From the NCBI GenBank assembly GCA_958450365.1, contig CAUEEP010000758.1, positions 757,565 to 821,564 on the forward strand: a DNA stretch of 64,000 nt, given 5' to 3'. The stretch is from Mesorhabditis belari (taxonomy: Eukaryota > Nematoda > Chromadorea > Rhabditida > Rhabditidae). The notes beneath the pieces were generated by a model. The model did not search any database, was not told the DNA's origin, and saw nothing but the letters and a program-made list of their open reading frames with translations. A program made the translations under genes and the position numbers. This document shows positions 29,101 through 38,900 of this stretch, in pieces (the stretch's first letter is position 1; the number at the start of each line of letters is the position of its first letter).

Positions 29101-30947
29101 AGCCATCACCAGGCTGCTGAGCCATCACCAGGCTAGGATATTAGGTTGATGCAAAAGTCTTTTTCATTTTTTTCGTACTTCCGTTAAAAAGTAACAAATG
29201 CACCAATTGAACAACGGTTTATTGCATTCGAAAGGCCAATTATTTTTCTGCAAAATGACATTAAAACGAGTTTAAAATGTCTTATGTCTAGATTTTTTTG
29301 AGAGCCTGAACTCGGGTAGTCAAAAAAGGCGACGGCTCGATGATGCATTTTAGACGCTTTAGCTAAGGAAACCAATCTTGATGTTAATAAATAAAAGATA
29401 GAGCACAAAAAGTTAGATATTTTTTCAGATTTTCAGAGAAATTGATTCAGCCAATTTCTTTATAGAGGTTTTTATAGATTTTTATGAAAAACCCGTTTTC
29501 ACTCTCGAATTTGCTTGAAAGTGAACCCAAATTGACTTAAAAAGATGGGAAATTCAACAATAAACACTTTTCATTTAGAGCAAACCATAGGTTAATTCAT
29601 GACTTTGTTATTTTTCAAAAGAAGTACGAAAAAAATGAAAAAGACTTTTGCATCAACCTAATAGTTTTTCAGAGGCACCCCAGTCAATTTCTCTTATCTA
29701 TTAGGTTGATGCATAAGTGTTTTTGTTCCTTTTCGTCTGCCGTTTCAAGCCAACAAATGCACCAATTAAACTACGGTTGATTTCATTAGAAAAAGCAATT
29801 ATTTTTCTGCAAAATAACATTAAAACGGGTTTAAAAATATGCCTGGATTTTTATGCCTGGATTTTCTTGAGAGTATGAAGTCGGGTAGTCAAAAAGGGCT
29901 AACTCGATGATGCGGTTTAGACACCTTAGCTAAAGAAAACCTATCTTCGTGTCAATAGATAAAAGATAGAGAAAAAAAACGTTTGATATTTCGCCAAAAT
30001 TTCAGAGAAATTCATTCAGCCAATTTTTCCGTAGAGTTTTTTATAGATTTTTACGAAAAAGGCGTTTTTCACTCTCGAATTTGCTTGAAAGTGAACCGAA
30101 ATTCATTTAAAAAGATGCAAATTGAACAAAAAAAACACTTTTTTTATAGAGCAAACTATAGATTAATTCGTGAATTTGTTACTTTTTAACAGAAGTACGA
30201 AAAAAACGAAAAAACTTATTATTTCCTATTATTTCTCTGATTGAGAGCTCATCAAAACAGCGCTAGCCAAAATCATACACTTGCGGCTAAGTTCATTCTT
30301 AAGAATAAGAATAAGAAACGCATAGAAACGTAACCGTGGAGGGGCTATTTTTGCCGTGGCGCTGTTTGTAAACGGCGCTGTTTGTGTAAACGAAAAGACT
30401 TATGCATCAACCTAATATTTGAAATTAACTATTTAAAATTATACTATTGGCCTTTTATAAAGCTAAACTATGTAAATTGACATCGATCAAAATACCTTTC
30501 CCTTTTCAGATCTAAAAACCAAGCTATAAGCCAACTGGCTTTACTTTCTGAGTCAGCCAGAGACTAGGCATTCACTTGGCTTTTGCTTGGTCAGGCATCT
30601 GAATTAGGCATTGTCAGGGTTTAGGCTTAGGCTTAGGCTTAGAGCAGAGCAAGCGAGCATTGCTCTGGACAGGCATGAGCTTGGATTTGATTACAGGGTC
30701 TAGAGACCAGTGTAGAACTCGACAAACATCCCAGGCGAAGAATCGCAAAGACAAGGTCCCAGCAAAGCACTTGAAGTGGGACGAAGAGATAATTTTTTGG
30801 CTCGTTTCTTTAAACGATTACGATTCTGAAATTCGTTTCAGAATCGGTTGCAAGTTCGACTCACCATTCAACGAAACCTACGCGAATGACGAGGCGGTTT
30901 TCGCACATTTGCGCGCTCGTCGCTCCAGAGGATTAAGACTTTTTTGA
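26177..30947 (+). CDS. unrecognised secreted Cys-rich protein
   Basis: Exon 1 (26177-26234) encodes a signal peptide, MLKIFLLLIATTTLVTTFH. Exon 2 (27368 to about 27559) joins in phase and reads YRDVICKTKDG...GDGCYVVSGGIEGTW. Exon 3 (28019-28153) has ICDLVCPKAHTVF and HRACFNYYNYE; exon 4 (28197-28258) DEWFLMRSGECANST; exon 5 (30842-30947) IGCKFDSPFNETYAND and a basic C terminus ending GLRLF. Exons 3-4-5 join cleanly (phases 0 and 2) with good splice sites. The exon 2-3 junction is unresolved: the best donor (27560) leaves one base, while the best acceptor (28018) needs none. A weaker acceptor at 28040 would restore phase. A minisatellite open in the exon 2 frame starts at the donor. Eight or more Cys suggest a disulphide-rich extracellular protein; I do not recognise the family. 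Confidence 0.7.
26240..26490. repeat. two short minisatellites in intron 1 of the Cys-rich gene
   Basis: About 26250-26330: GATAGGGATCACACTTT units. About 26395-26490: TGGCTCTAGTCCATTGG plus TTATATA units, four copies. Confidence 0.9.
26550..26895. repeat. worn foldback with the GATTCCGAAT word
   Basis: Left end AATTCACATCGGC...TTTCTATCGAATTTTTC; right end TCCGATAGAAAAATC...TCGATGTGCAATT. Contains TGTGCTGATTCCGAATTTG (26630-26648). Next to the tRNA-like core at 26961. Confidence 0.6.
26961..27028 (-). pseudogene. tRNA-like core
   Basis: Minus strand: A-box-like TGACCAACTGGCTGAGC, B-box-like GGGTACGATCCC (mismatch in the TTC), and a plausible anticodon arm between them. No acceptor pairing that I can defend. 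Confidence 0.5.
27575..27930. repeat. 18-bp minisatellite, open in the exon 2 frame
   Basis: Units GTCTATAATAGTATTGCA and GGCTGTACTAGTACTGCA (about 19). Read in the exon 2 frame it has no stop and would encode VYNSIA/GCTSTA repeats up to TGA at 27928. Translation is unproven; it more likely lies in the intron. Confidence 0.9.
28331..28616 (+). pseudogene. tRNA-like core with upstream GATTCCGAATCTGC module
   Basis: Module AATTTCACGCTGATTCCGAA (28337-28356). About 170 bases downstream is a tRNA-like core: A box TGGTCTAGTGGATAAAAAG and B box AGTTCGATTCC, with a swollen middle. Short GAGAACTTTATAA-type repeats lie between. Confidence 0.55.
28670..30415. mobile_element. composite mariner-ended unit, copy 2 (inverted)
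   Basis: Same order as 17760-20211 but reversed: MITE end fragment (28670-28765), 19-bp minisatellite (28766-29136), an extra MITE (29141-29661), the 40-bp spacer, then a near full-length mariner MITE (29701-30415) that lacks the maT-like element. TA at 28668-69 and 30416-17. A 184-bp insertion (30219-30402) flanked by 14-bp direct repeats interrupts the right end. Located in intron 4 of the Cys-rich gene. Confidence 0.85.
29141..29661. mobile_element. mariner MITE, 521 bp, inserted in the composite
   Basis: Ends TTAGGTTGATGCAAAAGTC and complement, TA at 29139-40 and 29662-63. The uninterrupted site is in composite copy 1 (TA at 19600-19601, within AAACTATCCTAGCC). Internally ~80% like the 29701 MITE by eye. 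Confidence 0.95.
30621..30642. repeat. interstitial TTAGGC telomere-type repeat
   Basis: TTAGGC three times plus TTAG. TTAGGC is the telomere unit of C. elegans and many other nematodes. Confidence 0.7.
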
Positions 30948-31814
30948 GAATTTCTGAAAGTTGTCCTGTAGAACAAAAAAAAGCTATCGTAATCTCATTG
31001 TTTTTCAGACGTAATCCCATTGTCTTTCAGACAAACGGGTTACGGTATTTTTAGCCAATTCATTTTTTGTCGTTTCCTTTAAAAAAACCTAAATCTTTAT
31101 TTGAAATCTTAAATTTTCAAACTTTCAAACGATAAACTCTCTACGAAAAAAAATGAGCGATTCAATTGAAAAAAAAAAGAAACAGAAAAGGTTGACCTTG
31201 GCGTTTTGATTAAAATTTTGCAAAAAAAAAAAAAAAAAAACCCATACTCTAGCACGAAAAAAAATATAAAGAAAAATATGAAAAATATAAAAAATTTTGA
31301 ATTTTTTTTTGAAAATTTGAAGCTCTTAAAGTGGGTGTGAAATGGGGAAATTTACAAAAGAAAAAAATCGAGATTTTAAGCAATTTTAAGCAATTTTTGT
31401 TTGAGAAATGAGGTCTCGGCAGGGTTGACTTTAAAGGGAAAATGTGGAAAATACAATTAATAAATCGATATCGATCAACTGTCCTCTTCGCCAAACGAGT
31501 GCCGCCGAGCCGCCAACGGGCTGAAATTCAGAAATTCAGCATATTCTTTACTGTACGGGCGAATATTTACCGTACTCCTTTCGAGAGAAAGTACTGTAAG
31601 CACAATAGAAAGAGTATTGGTAGTTCGTGGAAATGTTTTTGGTTTCTTTCGACGTGATGTTAGATGTTGACTACTTTTAACTGTTTAACTACCCCCAATA
31701 CAATAGATCACTAAATTTTAGAGGAACAAAAACGAGAAGATCTTTTTGGCTTTTACAGTGACCGGCAAAAGTACACGCCGTATTAAATGTACTCTAAAAT
31801 TAGTCAATACTTGC
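30948..31814. other. no gene seen
   Basis: AT-rich spacer with a poly-A run near 31220-31240. No inverted repeat or splice-bounded frame that I can support. Confidence 0.4.
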
Positions 31815-32284
31815 GACCTTTTTCCGAGAAAATCCTGGGTTGGCGCTTTAAAGAGTGGTAAAACTACCGTACCCCAATTTGCAGAAGTAAAAGAAAACGC
31901 GCAATTTCATTCTTTCATTCTTTCATTCTTTCATTCTTTCATCCTTTCATTCTTCCATTCTTGTTCTTCATTTCATTCTTTTGCGTATTTCATTCTTTCT
32001 TCGTATTTAGGTTAATACTAGCTTTTTAGAGCTTTTTTAAAACGCGAAAAAAGGTGCGCTAATGGGCAAGGTGCGCAAATGTCGGGGTGCGCAAATGTCG
32101 GGGTGCGCAAATGTCGGGGTGCGCAAATGTCGGGGTGCGCAAATGTCGGGGTGCGCAAAAAAAGGTCGCATTTGTCCCACTCCCAAACTAATTGCGCGCT
32201 TTCTTTTACGTCTGCAAATTGGCGGGGTACGGTAGTTTTACCACACTTTAAAGCGCCATCCCCAGGATTTTCTCGGTAAAAGGT
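31815..32284. repeat. foldback, family C copy 1
   Basis: Arms CCGAGAAAATCCTGG...GTGGTAAAACTACCGTAC and complement (31825-31905 and 32190-32275). The inside has an ATTCTTTC array (about 31905-31985) and a 16-bp array GTGCGCAAATGTCGGG (about 32060-32158), then GGTCGCATTTGTCCCAC. Related to 33957-34385 and 37893-38178. Confidence 0.8.
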
Positions 32285-32961
32285 GGAAGTAGGTATGCTG
32301 GAAACGATACTTTCCAGCATACTTTACAATAGATAAACGATACTTTCCAGCATAGACTCAAGTAAAAAAAAAAACTGTGAAAACCTTTGTCTCGATAATT
32401 GTAGATAGAAAATACGAATTGAAATATTTCAAATAAAAGTTTTGTTGATCTATTTGATCGAAAATCGTTTATCTATTGTAAAGAAAAATTTGCAAAGTCA
32501 AAAATTTTCAAATAAAAAAACTTTAGACTACTTTAGACTACCATAATAGCATTTTCTAATTTCTAAAAAATCAAAACCGAATTCGAGTAGCTTTTTTAAA
32601 AGCTAAATAGCTAAATTTCTCTTTCCCTTTTTGCGCTAAAAATAAACCCAATCGCACGCGATCTGGTGCAGTGAAAATCTCACTCATTTTAGTGCAATAG
32701 ACTACGTGCGATTGCGTTGTGTAAAAAGAAACCAAACACTTTTTACCCGTTATAGATGATAGTTTGTGCAAAGAATTGCCAGATAAACTTGCAAAAAAAG
32801 TCACTTTTTCTCACATGCAATTTGAAATGAATTCCATCACGAAAATGTTACCTTTTTCTTGTGTATTGGATAATGTTCTTAGCCATCAATACTACTAAAT
32901 CTTTTTCATTTCAATTCATTTACATAACGTAGAAGACTTTCGAAATCAGTACCGATTTGCA

Positions 32962-33258
32962 TACCGTAAATACTGTGATAGTACCCCTCACCGCCCATAA
33001 TGACGGTGCGGAGTGTTACGTAGTCTAACTTTAAATGCTTTTTTCTCGACACTGTTTTACGCTAAAATGCGCGCTTAGAAATCAAAAATAGCTGAACTTC
33101 AGGGTTATTTTTTGATCTTAAAGACGCATTTCTGGAAAGTACGGACGTTTTGAAATGAAATACTAAAAAAATTTTGCGACTACACGACTGTACGAGTCGA
33201 ACGAAAAAATTTTGCGACTGTACGAGGGCGGTGGGGTACTATTACAGTATCTACGGTA
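32962..33258. mobile_element. family B MITE, copy 2
   Basis: Ends TACCGTAAATACTGTGAT and complement. Shares TAATGACGGTGCGGAGTG and the AAAAATAGCTGAA/TTCAGGGTTATTTTT core with 17039-17307, in the opposite orientation. Confidence 0.85.
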
Positions 33259-33311
33259 GTTAGTGTCTGATCCCGGCTGATCGTTTTCTAAAGCGTGTCC
33301 CTTGCCCTTGA

Positions 33312-33450
33312 GTACCGTAATCTTAGCTTAATTTTTATCAAATCTATCTATTTTTTTTAAATCTTTCGATATCCTTTTTGAAACCTCACAGAATTAGAAT
33401 TAGACAAAAAAATAGATGGATTGGGTAAAAATAGAGTCAAGTTTACGGTC
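33312..33450. repeat. TTACGGT-ended foldback family D, copy
   Basis: TACCGTAATCTTAGC...CTATCTATTTTTTTTAAAT is complemented by AAAAAAATAGATGGATTGG...AAGTTTACGGT. Matches 47195-47300 and the worn copy at 14150. Confidence 0.65.
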
Positions 33451-33956
33451 GTCGAGAGAAAGGGGACATTTTTTCGAAAACTGATTGTATGCGTATAGTG
33501 TAAGCTAGTTTAAATTGTAAAAAAGAAGGTGTAAAATGAATATAAACATTACATTGACGGATTCTATCAGAATGATTACGCTTTTTTTTTCTTCGTATTT
33601 TCGTCCGTCTCTCAAATCCAAATCCAAAATTAAAATTTACAAATTGACTTTTGTTGATTGACTTTTGTCTATTGGCATAAAATTTTGTCTATATTTCGGC
33701 TCACTCACTTCAACTCGGAGAATCTCCTCAAATATTTCGTTTCCTCGAAGCTCTGCCTCGCGATTTTATCCGTTTCACCATCGCCTCTCCTTAATCGATT
33801 TCTGAAAAGAGGTGGCAAAAAAATCAAACCAAAAAAAATGCAAACTGAAATACAAAGTATTCTACTTCTTTGCAAATCTATTTGTGATTGTTAAATGGGA
33901 ATTTTTGCTATTTAAAAACTCAAAATTTTGCCAGTTAATGAGTTATTTTTCAAAAA

Positions 33957-34385
33957 AGGTGCGGGTGGGACAAATGCGACCTTTTTTTTGCGCACCTGGA
34001 CATTTGCGCACCTTCTTTTTGCTGGAAAAGGCCTTAGGAAAGGTCGTAGAGCTTCAAAAATGTTTTCATAGAAGGGAATCGTATGCGTAGATTCCGAATT
34101 TCGACAAATCAGACCTCGCTGACACGTCAAATTTGGGCTAAAAGGCAAAAACTAAAAGGCAACTTAACGCTTTTCCGCAGTTTTTCCCTTTTAGCGCAAA
34201 TTTGACGTGTCAGCGAGGTCTGATTTGTCGAAATTCGGAATCTACGTATACGATTCCCTTACATGGAAATATTTTCGAAATGTTTTCGAAGCTCTACGGG
34301 CTTGCCTAAGGCCTTTTCCAGCAAAAAAAAAAGGTGCGCAAATGTCCAGGTGCGCAAAAAAAAGGTCGCATTTGTCCCACCCCCA
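33957..34385. repeat. foldback, family C copy 2, ~195-bp arms
   Basis: Starts GTGCGGGTGGGACAAATGCG, ends CGCATTTGTCCCACCC. Long arms share TTTGCTGGAAAAGGCC, GATTCCGAATTTCGAC and CTCGCTGACACGTCAAATTT with few mismatches. Confidence 0.9.
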
Positions 34386-35176
34386 AAAAGTTAGACCCAA
34401 AAACAAACGGTAAAGTTAGAGTTTTTGAGGTGTAAAAAGGGGATTTTTCAATTTTCTTTAAAAAATCAAATTTTTCCTTGATTTTTTTGAACGACAAAGA
34501 AAATCCGATGCTAATTTCATACTCAGAGGTAAGTTTTTCTAAAAAACTAAACAACTGAGAATACTGATTTGGAATATGATTTATTTGGGAAAAGAAGAAA
34601 TTTTGCTTCTCAAGGGAAAATCGAAAGATCGAATCGAAATTCTTTTACTTGGTTGTACTTTGTGCTCTCGCAAAAGCACGCCTTTTGGCACAAAAAATAG
34701 AAGATTCTTGTTGATTCTATGCGCATTAGTAACCCAGATATTGTGTTTTTAGGAGAGCACAGAGCACACGCTCCATTCTCGTACTTTTCTAGCGTAATCG
34801 CACGTGTTCTAGCATACTAAAGCCTCATTTTAGAAGCAAGATCTCTAGATAAGAAAAGGCTTCAGCACGCGAGGTCACTTGCAAAAAAAAGTACACACAA
34901 TTTTCTGTCTCAAATCATTTCCAAACACTCAAAAAACATCTCAAATTTTGTTGACATGCAAAAATTTGAATTTTTCAATCCACACCAAACATCCAAATTC
35001 TTTTTTTTATATATAAAACGCCGAAGAAAATTGAAATCAAACTCTCGAAATCAAAAATTGAAAAAGAATACTTAAAACTTACTCATCCACCTGCCATTTT
35101 TGTCTAAAATTTTACAGGAAATGAGTTCTAAACTTTGAGTGAGTTTTTTGAATCAGGAAAGTCTTGCCCGGTTACT

Positions 35177-35610
35177 TTAAAGACTACTTTTTTAAAATAA
35201 ATAATAAACCAATCGATCTATGATTTGTTTTATCACAAAGTTCTATTATTTATTTACAAATTACTCTTTAAGAAATTCTGAAAAGCTTGAGTTAATGAAT
35301 TTTTTTAAAAGAAAAAATAGTGCCTAAAATTCTATCAGCCAGGAAGTTGGCCGCTTCTTTAAAGGCTACTTTTTAAAATAAATAATGAACCAATCGATCT
35401 ATGATTTGTTTTATCACAAAGTTCTATACTTTCGGATAGAAGATAAAAGTATAGAACTTTCGGATAAAATAAATCGTAGATCGATTTGTTCATTATTTAT
35501 TTTAAAAAGTAGCCTTTAAAAAAAGCGGCCTTAAAAAAAATAATAGATATTTATTTACAAATTACTCTTTAAGAAATTCTGAAAAGCTTGAGTTAGTTGA
35601 TTTTTTTAAA
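35177..35610. repeat. tandem duplication whose second copy folded back
   Basis: Copy 1: 35177-35297. Copy 2 starts at 35358 and resumes at 35547-35600, but is interrupted after GTTCTA by an inverted copy of its own first part. Hairpin arms are about 35350-35432 and 35446-35530. Confidence 0.85.
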
Positions 35611-35992
35611 GTGTAAAGTCGAGGAGTCAAAAGCGATGAAACTTTGATTTAGTTTTTGTTTTGTTTTGAGCACTTTTTCTCACAAAAATCTATTTTGATG
35701 GCAAAGATAAAAGGTAGAAAATAAAAAGTTAGGCAGATAGACAAATTTTCAGAAAAATTCGTCCCACCCTTTTCATTCTATGTTCATTGTAAAGATTTTC
35801 GAAAAAAAAACAAGAATTTCTGTTCGGATTAGCTTCAAAGCGGAGTCAAATTTGCCTATAAATGAGCTAAATGTTATAGGTAATCTTTTTTTATTTAAAG
35901 CAAACCACATTGATCGGCTAATTAGCTATCGGCTAATTCATTTATAAAGGAAAATTTTTAAAAAACGGACAAGACTTTCAAAAAGCAATAAC

Positions 35993-38900
35993 TCACCGCC
36001 TCGCCGGTCTCATCTCGAAGATCAACCAAGCAATGATGACAACAACTGCGGCAACCAATGTCAGAACGGACAAAAGGAGAAGGATTAGTCGAAATCTAAA
36101 ATGAAAAGATGATAATGAATCAGTTTTTTTAACAGGTTTCTTTAGTGCATTTTCTAGAAGCTGCTCACTTTTGACTACCTTATTATTAGCCATTTTAAAA
36201 TCACAAAAGTTTTTGGATTAAAAGTCTTTAGGTACAAAAATCACAGCTTTTAAATATTGCTTTCACTCATAAATTCTTTGTCACCTAGAAAACTGTAAAA
36301 ATGCTTAGTTTTTCAAATCTAAACGTTATTCCCAGTCCCCATCTAGCAGGAAAGCCTTAATCTTGTGTTATCGGACATTTATTACTCGCCACGCTCCTTT
36401 ACCATTGGCTAACTTTGAGCCCAAATATCTTGGCGTTTGGTTGTTCAATTTATAAATTATTGGTATCATTAGATGCGGCAAGTCTTTCTCTGTCGATTGA
36501 TACAAAAACTATTTCAATTGGACAACCCAACACCAAGATATTTGAGCTCAAAGTTGCATTGACAATGGGAAAAGGCGTGGGACGGGTATCAAATTTTCCA
36601 CAATCTTAATCTTAATCGTATACCTCTATTTAGACCATTATTAGGCTTAGCTTTATAAAAAGTAGAATAAAGTATTGAAAGCCGTACCTGTAACTCTCAC
36701 AACACGATTTCTCCTCACACTCTGTCCAATACCATGTGTCGCACACATTCGGCATCTAAAAATATTAAAAAATTCGATGTTTTTTGTATCAAGAAATCAA
36801 AAAATAAAACAAATACGGAAAGATTTTTCAAGAAAAACTTCGAAGAAAGGTTTTTAAGTTGAAAATAGAAGAGAAAGAAAGGAGAAGTGTTAATTGAATG
36901 AAGGAAATGAAGAAAGAAAGGGGTGAGCTGTTGCAGGGGAATCGACAAAAACAAGGGATCCAAAAAGACATTTGCAAAGAAAAGGATTCAGATTAGAGAT
37001 TGATGAATCTAGGGAATAAGTGGAACCGAAATGGATGCTAAATTTTGATTTTTTATCCCAATTTAGACGAATTTGATTGAAAAGTAACAAAAAAAAGCTC
37101 ATTTTTCATCATTTTTCAAACACCTTTTTCTAAGCGCTGGTAAAAGCTGAAAATATGTTTTATATCTTAAAAAATCATCCATCCTCTCTACTTTAATTTG
37201 ATATAAAAACGTGCGGAAACAAAAGTACTGGTGGTAAGTTATGAGCGTTTGAAGGGTTGAAGGGTCGTTGCACTTGCACGAAAACGAAAATGTGCCGATT
37301 GATTTAAAATGGGAGCACTATTTTTTTTTCTTCAAAATCACTTTTTCTAGGGTAATTTTATGTATAGATTCCGAAAAACACAACGAGAGCTTGGGGAAAT
37401 GCGCTTTAAGCCGAGTTTCGTGGCTCCAAAGTGCGCGCTTTTATAGTGTACTTCACTATACGGAGCCCAAGCGATTAGGGCACTTTTCAATGTCAAAACT
37501 AGAGCCAAAATCCTTTTTAACCACTAAATATTCATTTTCTAACTTAAATTGACTGGTAGAGGTAAACAAACAAATCATCCATCCTCTCTACTTTAATTTG
37601 ATATAAAAACGTGCGGAAACAAAAGTACTGGTGGTAAGGTATGAGCGTTTGAAGGATAGAAGGATAGAAGGATAGAAGGATAGAAGGATAGAAGGATAGA
37701 AGGATAGAAGGGTAGAAGGGTAGAAGGGTAGAAGGGTAGAAGGATAGAAGGATAGAAGGGTAAAAGGGTTGAAGGGTCGTTGCACTTGCACGAAAACGAA
37801 AAACAAAATGTGCCGCATTGTTTATTTAAAATTGGCCATAAAACATGATTCTGATGATGAAATAATCGGTCGGTTTGTCAAAACACGCGCAAGATGAGAG
37901 TGGGACATTTGCGCACCTTTTTTTGCGCACTCGGCCCATTAGCGCACCTTTTTTTGTCTTTCAAATTGGTTCCACACGCTCATGTTATGTCAAAATTTGG
38001 ATTCCACGCCCTCAAATTATCCAGAAAAACAATTTTTGGAATAGAAAGTGGTTAATACAGCTTTATTGCTGTATTAGCTTTTTAGAGCTTTTTTAAAATG
38101 CTAAAAAAGGTGCGCTAATGGGTCAGGTGCGGAAAAAAAGGTGCGCAAAAAAAAGGTAGCATTTGTCCCACTCCCCGCAAGATGCTTAAAAGTGTTCTAG
38201 AAATAACAAAAGTTACAAGTTGTTATGAGAAGTATGAAAACATTGGAGTTGAAAAATCTAATCGCACTCTTTTTGAATGGCGCTGCTTTGAATGGCGCTG
38301 CTTTGAATGGCGCTGCTTTGAATGGCGCTGCTTTGAATGGCGCTGCTTTGAATGGCGCTGCTTTGAATGGCGCTGCTTTGAATGGCGCTGCTTTGAATGG
38401 CGCTGCTTTGAATGGCGCTGCTTTGAATGGCGCTGCTTTGAATGGCGCTGCTTTGAATGGCGCTGCTTTGAATGGCGCTGCTTTGAATGGCGCTGCTTTG
38501 AATGGCGCTGCTTTGAATGGCGCTGCTTTGAATGGCGCTGCTTTGAATGGCGCTGCTTTGAATGGCGCTGCTTTCACTAGGTCCCAAATCCTAGACTTTG
38601 GTTTAAATCGATATCCAGAAAAGGTACTCAAGCTGCATTTTCGAGAAAAAGGAGAGCGTTAATTGAATAGATGAGACGGCTTTTTTTTTCATCCCCTTTT
38701 CCCCATACTTTACTTTGATTTTTTTGCTACCATTTTTGATATCGGATATGTTGAAAAGTCAGTAGGCAATGGGAAATGGAGAAATTGAAATGGTTTTAAT
38801 GCTTGTAACAATTTTTTTTAAGGTTATCTTTCTATTTTTGTTCATTCAAAAGCTTTGCAAAATTTCCAAAAGAGGGATTTTCACCTGACTCTTTTTAAAA

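Noticed and set aside
30860..30890. B-box-like AAGTTCGACTCACC suggesting another tRNA-like locus
   Set aside because: It lies inside the last exon of the secreted Cys-rich gene (CKFDSP) and has no A box.
38182..38662. Long open frames on both strands (FEWRC, NGAAL, KAAPF repeats)
   Set aside because: A 15-bp array lacking stops in most frames; flanks are not coding-like.
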